A stretch of DNA of 5,018 nt. Source: Mycobacterium sp. GTDB taxonomy: Bacteria > Actinomycetota > Actinomycetes > Mycobacteriales > Mycobacteriaceae. Each line of letters begins with the position of its first letter. Position 1 is the stretch's first letter. The stretch covers positions 1-5,018 of the forward strand of contig JAHBAP020000340.1 in NCBI GenBank assembly GCA_018500005.2, written 5' to 3'. Below the pieces are notes generated by a model, which saw nothing but the letters and a program-made list of their open reading frames with translations, ran no database searches and had not been told where the DNA came from. The translations under genes were made by a program, and so were the position numbers. Below, one piece after another: positions 1 to 5,018 of this stretch.

Positions 1-597
1 ATCCCGGCCCAGCCCGCACCCTGCACGCCACCCGCCTTGGCCGGAGCAGTCGTGGACGTCACGGTCTCCGACATGGGCGCCATGATGGGCCCGGGCATGA
101 ACGGCGGACCCATGATGGGCCCCGGGATGATGGGCCCCGGTATGAACGGCGGACCCATGATGGGCCCCGGAATGATGGGTCCGGGTATGAACGGCGGACC
201 CATGATGGGTCCGCAAGGAGCGTGGCCCAATAGCCCCGGGATGGGGATGGGCATGATGCGCCTGAGCGTCAACCCGACCTCGGTACCCGCCGGCCAGGTC
301 TCCCTGCGGGTTGCCAACAACGGCTGGCTCCCCCACGAAGTCATCGTCATGCCCCTAGGACCCGGGCAGAGCCCCGGCCAACGCCCCATCGGCGGCAACT
401 GGGAAGTCGACGAAGCCGGCAGCCTCGGTGAAGCCGCTCAAACCTGCGGCGCCGGCCAAGGCGACGGCATCGCACCCGGAACCATGGGCTGGACCACCCT
501 CACCCTCAATCCCGGACGCTACGAACTGCTCTGCAACATCGCCGGGCACTACGGCTCCGGCATGTACACAGAACTCGACGTCACACCAGCGAGGTAG
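1..597 (+). CDS. Cupredoxin-like copper protein with Met-rich repeat (5' partial)
   Basis: The frame is open from the first base to TAG at 595-597, so the gene almost certainly starts before the window. A TTG at 37 is possible, but coding-like sequence (PAPCTPPALAGAVVDVTV) continues upstream of it. Numbering from window codon 1, residues 25-86 are Met/Gly/Pro-rich (20 Met). Residues ~87-198 look like a cupredoxin domain: a His in WLPHEV (codon 334-336), then CNIAGHYGSGM with Cys 532-534, His 547-549 and Met 562-564. This H...C-x4-H-x4-M order is the type 1 (blue) copper signature. Two further Cys (22-24 and 445-447) could form a disulfide. The family resembles sulfocyanin/plastocyanin-like exported proteins of actinobacteria; export is inferred because the signal peptide is outside the window. 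It converges with the efe operon, so co-regulation is not implied. Copper binding is a strong inference; the electron partner or storage role is unknown. Confidence 0.8.
   Translation: MPAQPAPCTPPALAGAVVDVTVSDMGAMMGPGMNGGPMMGPGMMGPGMNGGPMMGPGMMGPGMNGGPMMGPQGAWPNSPGMGMGMMRLSVNPTSVPAGQVSLRVANNGWLPHEVIVMPLGPGQSPGQRPIGGNWEVDEAGSLGEAAQTCGAGQGDGIAPGTMGWTTLTLNPGRYELLCNIAGHYGSGMYTELDVTPAR
82..216 (+). repeat. Three 45-bp in-frame tandem repeats (Met-rich)
   Basis: Three head-to-tail units (82-126, 127-171, 172-216) each encode MMGPGMNGGPMMGPG, the last ending in Q instead of G. Units 1 and 2 differ at three bases and units 2 and 3 at four bases plus the final codon; apart from that codon every difference is a synonymous third-position change. 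Each unit is itself made of two MMGPG cores around MNGGP. The array lies between the N-terminal strand and the cupredoxin domain. Met-rich clusters of this type often bind Cu(I), but binding here is inference. Confidence 0.95.
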
Positions 598-598
598 A

Positions 599-629
599 AA
601 CGCTAAAGCGTTGATGGCACCTGCCTTTT
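599..629 (+). terminator. Possible weak terminator hairpins
   Basis: Two bases after the cupredoxin stop is AACGCT-AA-AGCGTT (599-612), a perfect 6-bp inverted repeat with a two-base loop. A second small one, GGCA-CC-TGCC (616-625), is followed directly by TTTT (626-629). The position between convergent genes suits a terminator, but the loops are very tight and the T-tract short, so this is tentative. Confidence 0.25.
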
Positions 630-764
630 CGGAGTCCGGGTGATTCGTATTCGTCAATGCCTTTCCAGCGTTTCGTCGGAGCGCGCGCCTGGCGGGTGGC
701 GCCGGTAGTGGCGTCGGCCGAAGGGGACTCGAAGCCCGCGATCAGTGTTTGCTTGTCGGGGTCC

Positions 765-1100
765 TTAGTTCGTTCGGGGGGCGTACATGATGACCGCTAC
801 CCCTATCAGGCAGATACCGGTGCCGATGGCGTCCCACCGGTCGGGGCGGAAGCCGTCGAAGGTCATGCCCCAGAGCAGGGAGCCGGCGACGAACACGCCG
901 CCGTAGGCGGCCAGGATCCGGCCGAAGTGGGCGTCGGGTTGAAGGGTGGCGATGAATCCGTAGGCGCCGAGTCCGATGACGCCTAGGCCAGCCCAGGTCC
1001 AGCCGCGGTGTTCGCGGACTCCCTGCCACACCAGCCAGGCGCCGCCGATCTCGAGTATCGCGGCGAGGATGAAGAGCGCGATGGACTTCGCGGTTGTCAC
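765..1100 (-). CDS. ynfA: YnfA/UPF0060 family small membrane protein
   Basis: 111 residues, the usual length for the family (about 108). Four hydrophobic segments fit the family topology: roughly residues 5-27, 35-53, 61-80 and 91-107. Family-like stretches are [13 protein letters not shown] (13-25, with a membrane-embedded Glu17), [17 protein letters not shown] (54-70) and [18 protein letters not shown] (87-104), ending in APR. YnfA proteins are related to small multidrug resistance (SMR) transporters and probably work as dimers; the physiological substrate is not settled. The start is GTG at 1100-1098, chosen because a strong Shine-Dalgarno (GGAGGA, plus-strand complement 1106-1111) lies 5 bases upstream. 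It follows efeB by 27 bp on the same strand with no obvious terminator between, so it may be the fourth gene of the efe transcript. A role in iron uptake is not implied by the sequence. Confidence 0.9.
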   Translation of the reverse strand: MTTAKSIALFILAAILEIGGAWLVWQGVREHRGWTWAGLGVIGLGAYGFIATLQPDAHFGRILAAYGGVFVAGSLLWGMTFDGFRPDRWDAIGTGICLIGVAVIMYAPRTN

Positions 1101-1127
1101 TGGGTTCCTCCGGATTGCCCGCGCCGA

Positions 1128-2429
1128 TCAGTTCAGCAGCGTGGAACCCCAGTATTCGCCCTCGCGCAGGCCGGGTGGGCAGGCGAACACCGCGGAGCCG
1201 GTGTGGGTGATGTATTCGTTGAGCAGGTCGTTGGCGGCCAGTTCTGATTGCATCGGGATGAACTGCGTCACCGGGTTGCGCATGAAGGCGATGAAGAACA
1301 GGCCGGCGTCGAGGTGGCCGAAGCCATCGGAGCCGTCGGTGAAGTTGTAGCCGCGGCGCAGGATTTGGATGCCGCCGAGGTGTTCCTTGGAGGCCAGCCG
1401 GACGTGCGCGTCCGGGTCGATCAGTGGTGTGCCGTTCGTGCCGATGCCCGCCAAGTCCAGGGGCGCGAACTCGTCGTCGCCGCCGAGTGGCGCCCCGGTG
1501 CCTTTGGCCCGTCCGATCACCCGTTGCTGTTCGTGCAGTGCGGCGCGGTCCCACGGCTCGATGCGCATGCGGATTCGCCGCGACACCAGGTAGGTGCCGC
1601 CGGCCAGCCAGTCCGGCCCGTCACCGCCGGCGACCCACACCTGCTCGTCGAGTGCCGCGGTGTCTTCGGCTTTGAGGTTGTTGGTTCCGTCCTTGAAGCC
1701 GAACATGTTTCGCGGTGTCGATTGGTCGCGGGTGGTCGAGGAGGTGCGGCCGAAGCCCAATTGCGAGTAGCGCACCGCGGCCGTCCCGAAACCGACGCGG
1801 GCCAGGTTGCGGATCGCGTGCACCGCGACCTGGGGGTCGTTGGCGCACGCCTGGATGACGATGTCGCCGCCGCAGCGCGCCGGGTCGAGCTTGTCGTTGG
1901 GAAACTTCGGCAGGTCGGCCAGCGGGGCGGGCCGCTGGCCGGCGATGCCGAACCGGTCGCGGCCGTCCTTGACGAAGAATCCCGGCCCGAACCCGATCGT
2001 CAGGGTCAGCTGCGATGCCGGCAGTCCCAGCGCCTCGCCGGTATCGGCCGGGGGCGCATAGGGACTCAGGCCGACGGCACCGTCGGCGGCGGCTTCCTGA
2101 CCGGCGGTCATCCGTTCGGCCATCGTGGTCCATTCCCGCAGCATCGCCACGACGTCGGGCTTGGAGTCGGTGGTGATGTCGAAGGCGCAGTAGTGCATCC
2201 GGTCCTGGGCGGGAGTGATGATCCCGCCCTGGTGGCGGCCGCGGAACGGCACTGGTTTGTCCAGTCCACCGCTGGCGGTGCTGGCGGCGGCCGCGCGGCC
2301 GGCCAGGGTCCCGGCGCTGGCAGCACCGATTACCGCGGCGGCGACCCCGGCCGCGCCGAACAGTCTGCGTCGCGACACCCCTTGCGGCTCAGCCTCGGTC
2401 GGGGTGTCGTCACTGGACGGCGATGACAC
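1128..2429 (-). CDS. efeB: EfeB, Tat-exported DyP-type haem peroxidase
   Basis: 433 residues. The N-terminus has a twin-arginine signal: SRRRLFG at 19-25, a hydrophobic Ala/Gly-rich stretch at ~26-43, and a likely cleavage region near 46-50 (AAAAS), so it is exported folded with haem. The mature part is a full DyP-type peroxidase: the GxxDG motif is GFKDG at 244-248 (catalytic Asp247), the probable proximal haem ligand is His342 in DPDAHVRLA, and the distal Arg is in LRRGYNF (Arg358/359). The C-terminus (FFIAFMRNPVTQFIP, NEYITHTGSAVFACPPG) is typical of the family. In EfeUOB systems this protein is needed for ferrous-iron uptake, and haem peroxidase activity is documented for the E. coli homologue. 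The GTG start at 2429-2427 lies inside the end of efeO (20-bp overlap) with only a weak Shine-Dalgarno, so translation is probably coupled. A later in-frame GTG at codon 18 would remove the signal's n-region and is less likely. Confidence 0.96.
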   Translation of the reverse strand: MSSPSSDDTPTEAEPQGVSRRRLFGAAGVAAAVIGAASAGTLAGRAAAASTASGGLDKPVPFRGRHQGGIITPAQDRMHYCAFDITTDSKPDVVAMLREWTTMAERMTAGQEAAADGAVGLSPYAPPADTGEALGLPASQLTLTIGFGPGFFVKDGRDRFGIAGQRPAPLADLPKFPNDKLDPARCGGDIVIQACANDPQVAVHAIRNLARVGFGTAAVRYSQLGFGRTSSTTRDQSTPRNMFGFKDGTNNLKAEDTAALDEQVWVAGGDGPDWLAGGTYLVSRRIRMRIEPWDRAALHEQQRVIGRAKGTGAPLGGDDEFAPLDLAGIGTNGTPLIDPDAHVRLASKEHLGGIQILRRGYNFTDGSDGFGHLDAGLFFIAFMRNPVTQFIPMQSELAANDLLNEYITHTGSAVFACPPGLREGEYWGSTLLN

Positions 2430-3567
2430 CCTGGACCTGGCTCACTTCCTTGCTCAGCGCGTCGATGGCCCGCGAGAGCTCCTGGCGCTGCGGCTCGGTG
2501 ACAGTGGTGTAGGCCACGAAACCGTCGCCGTCGCGGTACTTGTCCAGCAGCCGGTTGACCTCGGCGAATCGCTGGTCGACTCGCGTGCCGAGTTCGGCGT
2601 TGCGCTCGTCGAGGATGGGGCGCACCGCGGCCAGCGCCGCCTGGGAGCCTTCGATGTTGGCGTGAAAGTCCCACAGGTCGGTGTGGCTGAAGATGTCCTC
2701 CTCGCCGGTGATCTTGCTGACCGCGATCTCATCCAGAAGGCCCTGGGCGCCCCCGGCGATCTGGGTGGCGCTCACGCGGAAGCCGGGCGCTGCGATCTTC
2801 TCCTGCAGTTCGTTGATGTCGGCGAGCAACTGATCGGCGACGGCGTTGGTGTCGGGCTGCAGGCCGCTCACCCACAGATCCTTCTCCAGCCGGTGGAAGC
2901 CGGTCCACTTCTGGCCGGCCTGCAGGTCGGCCTCCCGCAGGTCGATGCGCGGGTCGAGATCATCCGGGAACGATTCGGCCACCGGCTCGATGCGCTCCCA
3001 GGAGGTCCGCGACGTCGGATACTGGGCCTTGGCGGCGGCGATGTCACTGGCTTTGACCGATGCCACGAAAGCCGCAGTGGCGGTGACTAATTCGCCGGCC
3101 TGGCCGAGGACGTAGGTCTTGTAGTCCTCGGAGGCCTTCGTGGAGACACCGGTGTCCTGGGTCTTGAATGCCGCGCCCGTGACGGAGAAGTCGCCGCGGA
3201 TGCCGTCGCCGACCATGCCGGGCTTGCAGGCCACCGTGTAGGAGCCCGGTTCGTCGAACTGGACTACCAGTTGGCGTTGCAGGCCGGGTGAGATGTTTTC
3301 GACCTCGCCGAAGACCCGGTTGTCCTTGCCGTAGACGTAGAACTCGGTCGCTGCGGTGCCGTTGTTGGTGACGACGAAGGTGGCCGGCCCGGCCGCGCCC
3401 TCGGTCGCCGACAGTTCGCAGGCGGTGTCGGTGGCGTTGACGGTGACCTGCGCGCCGGGGGCCTTGCCCTGCTCTGTGGTGGCGGACTTCTTGGCGGTGC
3501 AACCCGCCAGGGAGAGGCCGGCCAGCAGGGCGGCGAAGGTGGCGGTGAGAACCCGGGGAGATGTCAC
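2410..3567 (-). CDS. efeO: EfeO, iron-uptake lipoprotein (cupredoxin + M75/imelysin)
   Basis: 385 residues. The start chosen is GTG at 3567-3565, overlapping the efeU stop as GTGA, with AAAGG 8 bases upstream (complement 3576-3580). The frame continues upstream into efeU, but that part reads as Arg/Pro-rich shadow, whereas this start gives a proper signal peptide ending in the lipobox LAGC (Cys23). The protein should therefore be a membrane-anchored lipoprotein facing the cell-wall side. Domain 1 (~38-130) is cupredoxin-like with Cys50 and Cys114 and the family stretch FGEVENISPG (86-95). Domain 2 (~145-380) is the EfeO/imelysin M75 helical domain with the HxxE metal motif, His225-R-L-Glu228, in WTGFHRLEKDLW. 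The family is thought to bind iron (and possibly copper) and deliver it to EfeU. The gene sits between permease and peroxidase genes, the usual EfeUOB order. The two-domain form matches E. coli EfeO; the lipid anchor replaces a soluble periplasmic form. Confidence 0.96.
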   Translation of the reverse strand: MTSPRVLTATFAALLAGLSLAGCTAKKSATTEQGKAPGAQVTVNATDTACELSATEGAAGPATFVVTNNGTAATEFYVYGKDNRVFGEVENISPGLQRQLVVQFDEPGSYTVACKPGMVGDGIRGDFSVTGAAFKTQDTGVSTKASEDYKTYVLGQAGELVTATAAFVASVKASDIAAAKAQYPTSRTSWERIEPVAESFPDDLDPRIDLREADLQAGQKWTGFHRLEKDLWVSGLQPDTNAVADQLLADINELQEKIAAPGFRVSATQIAGGAQGLLDEIAVSKITGEEDIFSHTDLWDFHANIEGSQAALAAVRPILDERNAELGTRVDQRFAEVNRLLDKYRDGDGFVAYTTVTEPQRQELSRAIDALSKEVSQVQGVIAVQ

Positions 3568-4484
3568 AAGGCGGACCTTTCGGCAACGGGGACAGGGGGT
3601 TGGACCGAACGGGGTTGCGGCGCGGCGGGCTTGACCGGCCGCAGGAACACGGTGAGCACGACGACGAGGTAGGCCAGCCAGCACAGCAGTTGCAGCACCG
3701 TCGGGGTCGGGGTGATGTTGAAGACGCCCTGCACGATTTCGCCGTACCAGGCCGACCAGTTGAACCACGAGCTGATGTCGAAGGCGTGGAGGCCGGCCAT
3801 CGGCAACCAGCCGACGGTCTGCAACGCGCCGATACCGTAGGCCAGGATCCCGGCGGCGACCACGATCAGGAACACGCCGGTGTATTTGAAGAATTTGGCG
3901 AGGTTGATGCGGACCGCCCCGGCGTACATGCCCCAGGCGATCCCGACCGCCACCGCCACCCCGGCAAGCAGACCGACCAGCGGCCAGGCGGTTTCGGCTT
4001 CGGCGTAGCCCACCATGAACAGCGCGGTCTCCACACCCTCACGCCCGACGGCCAGAAACGCCAGCATCACCACCGCCAGCGCCCCGGTCTCCAGTGCGCG
4101 CGACATGCCCGCCCGTAGTTCCCCGGAGATGCTGGCGGCGGCCTTGCGCATCCACAACACCATCGTGGTGACGATCGCCACGGCCACCAGCGAGGCCACC
4201 CCCGCGACCGCTTCGGCGGCAAGCCCGCTGACGTTGTAGGCGCTGTACTGGACGACCAGGAACACCCCGACCGTCACCGCGACCGCGCCCGCCACCCCGA
4301 GCCACACCCACTTCAAGGCGTCACGGCGCTCCATCTTGACCAGGAACGCGACCAGGACCATCACCACGATCCCGGCTTCCAGACCCTCCCGCAGGCCGAT
4401 AAGCCCGCTGCCGAAAAGCTGTGCGGAAACATCGGGCGGGGCGGGGCTCAGGCTGACATTCAGCCCGCCGGACATGTCAATCAC
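3564..4484 (-). CDS. efeU: EfeU, FTR1/OFeT family iron permease
   Basis: 306 residues, a highly hydrophobic protein with about seven membrane segments. Two R-E-x-x-E iron-binding motifs are visible: REGLE at 32-36 (in GLIGLREGLEAGIV) and REGVE at 148-152 (in VGREGVETALF). This duplicated motif defines the yeast Ftr1/bacterial EfeU permeases that move iron through the cytoplasmic membrane. An N-terminal tail of ~22 residues and a Pro-rich C-terminal tail (~283-306) flank the core. The start is GTG at 4484-4482, because AAGGGG (complement 4493-4498) lies 8 bases upstream; ATG at 4475-4473 (three codons in) would place that site 17 bases away. There is no other candidate before the in-frame TAA upstream. 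It is first in the operon, directly downstream of two iron boxes. The REGLE motifs are intact, unlike the frameshifted efeU of E. coli K-12, so the permease should be functional. Confidence 0.96.
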   Translation of the reverse strand: MIDMSGGLNVSLSPAPPDVSAQLFGSGLIGLREGLEAGIVVMVLVAFLVKMERRDALKWVWLGVAGAVAVTVGVFLVVQYSAYNVSGLAAEAVAGVASLVAVAIVTTMVLWMRKAAASISGELRAGMSRALETGALAVVMLAFLAVGREGVETALFMVGYAEAETAWPLVGLLAGVAVAVGIAWGMYAGAVRINLAKFFKYTGVFLIVVAAGILAYGIGALQTVGWLPMAGLHAFDISSWFNWSAWYGEIVQGVFNITPTPTVLQLLCWLAYLVVVLTVFLRPVKPAAPQPRSVQPPVPVAERSAL

Positions 4485-4506
4485 TGCGACCGCCCCTTCG
4501 AATTCC

Positions 4507-4545
4507 TCATGTTTGCCTACCCTAACTTAGGGTTGCCTACGCTAG
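4507..4545 (-). promoter_or_regulatory. Two tandem IdeR/DtxR-like iron boxes
   Basis: On the efeU strand, box 1 (4525-4507) reads TTAGGGTAGGCAAACATGA and matches the IdeR/DtxR consensus TTAGGTTAGGCTAACCTAA at 15 of 19 positions. Box 2 (4545-4527) reads CTAGCGTAGGCAACCCTAA and matches at 14 of 19. Their centres (4516, 4536) are 20 bp apart, seen on the plus strand as a direct repeat of TTGCCTAC (4513-4520, 4533-4540). The facing halves form a perfect 15-bp palindrome (4519-4533). The boxes begin 22 bases before the efeU start and cover the predicted -10 and start site. IdeR with Fe(II) represses uptake genes from such sites, so iron-dependent repression of efeUOB is a strong inference. Confidence 0.75.
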
Positions 4546-4567
4546 CTTTCGGGTCGGCTTCCCGCAA
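4539..4567 (-). promoter_or_regulatory. Predicted promoter of the efeUOB operon
   Basis: On the minus strand, TTGCGG (complement 4562-4567) is followed after 17 bases by TAGCGT (complement 4539-4544), fitting a TTGnnn -35 and a mycobacterial TAnnnT -10. Transcription would start near 4531-4533, giving a leader of about 48 bases. The -10 lies inside the upstream iron box, as expected for direct repression. This is pattern-matching only; TAAGTT or TAGGGT inside the boxes could also act as a -10. Confidence 0.45.
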
Positions 4568-4664
4568 ACCTGCTGCTCCGACGCCAGCCGGCCGCGGTCG
4601 TTCGAGGGCTGCGGCATCGCCCCGTCTGAGAGGATGCGAGAAACAAAATCATCCCGACAGCCCC

Positions 4665-4790
4665 GTCACCGAGGCTCAGATCCGGCAGACCGTCCAGGCA
4701 GTCATCGCCAAGGAACCCAACATCAACGAGATCAACCAGGTCGCCGCGCGACTAGCGCTGGTGGGCTGGCCGCTGGCCGACCACTGCTAG
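4665..4790 (+). pseudogene. Start-less coding block, perhaps a DUF3349-like C-terminal remnant
   Basis: The frame from GTC at 4665 to TAG at 4788-4790 encodes 41 residues, including QIRQTVQAVIAKEPN and INQVAARLALVGWPLAD. Its third codon positions are 36/41 G or C, a strong coding signature at this GC level; the same frame from the ATG at 4509 to 4664 is only about 55% and looks non-coding. No ATG, GTG or TTG lies near the point where the bias begins; the frame's only starts (ATG 4509, TTG 4533) fall inside the efeU operator. The ending resembles, from memory, the 'RLAAxGWPLADP'-type C-terminus of mycobacterial DUF3349 proteins, whose N-terminal half would be missing. It could instead be an intact micro-protein with an unusual start. 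The family link is an unverified recollection. Confidence 0.4.
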
Positions 4791-4899
4791 TTCGGGTATC
4801 TATTCTCGACCCGTCAGAGTGGGAACGGCCGCGCCGTACCAGCGGTCGGCATGATCTTCCGTGAAGTCGCCGCAGCTGCAGTAGCCATGGTGATTCGGG

Positions 4900-4914
4900 G
4901 ACGGTTCTACCGTC
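4900..4914. repeat. Small inverted repeat (hairpin)
   Basis: GACGGT-TCT-ACCGTC is a perfect 6-bp inverted repeat with a three-base loop, just before the lower-GC right edge. There is no T-tract after it, so a terminator is unlikely. It could be a structural part of a mobile-element end or incidental. Confidence 0.4.
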
Positions 4915-4965
4915 AACAGTTGGGTAGCCGTCCTAACAACTTTCCGGCGAAATTGCCAACCTACT

Positions 4966-5002
4966 GCCATCAAAAGCGGAATTTGGCCATCGAAAAGCGG
5001 AA
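4966..5002. repeat. 20-bp-spaced direct repeats, IS21-like terminal repeat pattern
   Basis: GCCATCAAAAGCGGAA (4966-4981) recurs as GCCATCGAAAAGCGGAA (4986-5002), starting exactly 20 bases later with one extra base. Spaced GGCCA-plus-core repeats about 20 bp apart are typical of the multiple terminal repeats at IS21-family element ends, where transposase binds. The surrounding ~98 bases are about 52% GC, clearly lower than the rest of the window. No transposase is readable inside the window, so the element and its orientation are inferred; the boundary is not determined. Confidence 0.45.
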
Positions 5003-5018
5003 CCTACAGCAGCAGCTG

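Larger units (their letters stand above)
4851..5018 (+). other. Open frame running off the window edge, possible transposase-gene relic
   Basis: From ATG at 4851 the frame stays open for 56 codons to the window end, starting MIFREVAAAAVAMVIRGR. The FREV start loosely recalls the opening of IS21-type IstA transposases (FREVSVxEIREVLRLWLRG), but the following ~38 residues show no helix-turn-helix pattern. There is no good Shine-Dalgarno, third-position GC is modest, and the direct repeats at 4966-5002 lie inside the frame. It may be a degraded fragment or chance. Confidence 0.2.

Noticed and set aside
37..39. TTG at 37 as the true start of the cupredoxin gene
   Set aside because: No Shine-Dalgarno, no signal peptide after it, and the coding frame continues upstream to the window edge.
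581..763. Minus-strand open stretch after ynfA (DPDKQTLIAGFESP...)
   Set aside because: No start codon or Shine-Dalgarno in frame, overlaps the end of the cupredoxin gene, and no family is recognisable; probably chance.
598..764. Possible tRNA or small RNA in the convergent intergenic region
   Set aside because: I could not fold a cloverleaf or find a T-loop motif in the right place on either strand.
742..1554. Minus-strand Arg-rich open frame across ynfA and the 3' end of efeB
   Set aside because: Out of frame with two well-supported genes, and its Arg/Pro/His-rich composition is typical of a shifted frame in high-GC DNA.
1248..2426. Long plus-strand open frame antisense to efeB
   Set aside because: It mirrors the codon structure of efeB in high-GC DNA, its translation is low-complexity Gly/Val/Arg-rich with no recognisable domain, and efeB has complete DyP motifs on the other strand.
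2215..3090. Plus-strand open frame antisense to the efeB start and efeO
   Set aside because: Spans the efeO/efeB junction in antisense with no domain and no Shine-Dalgarno; a GC-driven shadow.
3568..3768. 67-residue N-terminal extension of EfeO
   Set aside because: In frame but overlaps efeU, reads as Arg/Pro-rich shadow, and would bury the lipoprotein signal peptide; GTG at 3567 has a good Shine-Dalgarno.
3561..4118. Plus-strand open frame antisense to efeU
   Set aside because: Translation is Asp/His/Gln/Gly-rich as expected for the complement of a hydrophobic membrane gene; not a plausible protein.
4508..4510. Minus-strand ATG inside the iron box as the efeU start
   Set aside because: It is out of frame with efeU (26 bases from the GTG start) and lies within the operator.
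4634..4864. Plus-strand frame MRETKSS...
   Set aside because: It runs in the +1 frame over the high-GC3 block at 4665-4790, with Arg/Gln/Pro-rich shadow composition and a Shine-Dalgarno-like GAGAGG placed too close to the ATG.

Overview
The window is high-GC DNA. Together with IdeR/DtxR-type iron boxes, frequent GTG starts and the protein families present, this points to an actinobacterium, most likely Mycobacterium or a close relative (Mycobacteriales). The genus is inferred, not proven.

Layout. The first ~600 bases on the plus strand hold the 3' part of a gene for an exported cupredoxin-like protein with a methionine-rich repeat and a C-x4-H-x4-M copper-site signature. It converges with a minus-strand operon of about 3.7 kb. 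In transcription order the operon is efeU (4484 to 3564, ferrous-iron permease of the FTR1/OFeT type), efeO (3567 to 2410, lipoprotein with cupredoxin and M75/imelysin domains), efeB (2429 to 1128, Tat-exported DyP-type haem peroxidase) and a ynfA/UPF0060 small membrane protein gene (1100 to 765). The first three overlap (4 bp and 20 bp); ynfA follows after 27 bp. All four appear to start with GTG.

Upstream of efeU lie two 19-bp IdeR/DtxR-like boxes, spaced 20 bp centre to centre. They cover the -10 and predicted start of a plausible sigma-70-type promoter, so efeUOB is very probably repressed by iron-loaded IdeR. In the model for this family, EfeO captures iron at the outer face of the membrane, EfeB supplies haem-peroxidase chemistry, and EfeU carries iron across the membrane through its two R-E-x-x-E motifs.

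The right-hand 500 bases are accessory-like. They hold a short plus-strand block with strong coding bias but no usable start (4665 to 4790, perhaps a DUF3349-like remnant). After it comes lower-GC DNA with a small hairpin, a 20-bp-spaced direct repeat resembling the multiple terminal repeats of IS21-family elements, and a weak open frame running off the edge. I found no RNA gene, CRISPR array or complete mobile element. The core is a known system; the least explained parts are the tandem iron boxes, the Met-rich array and the right edge.
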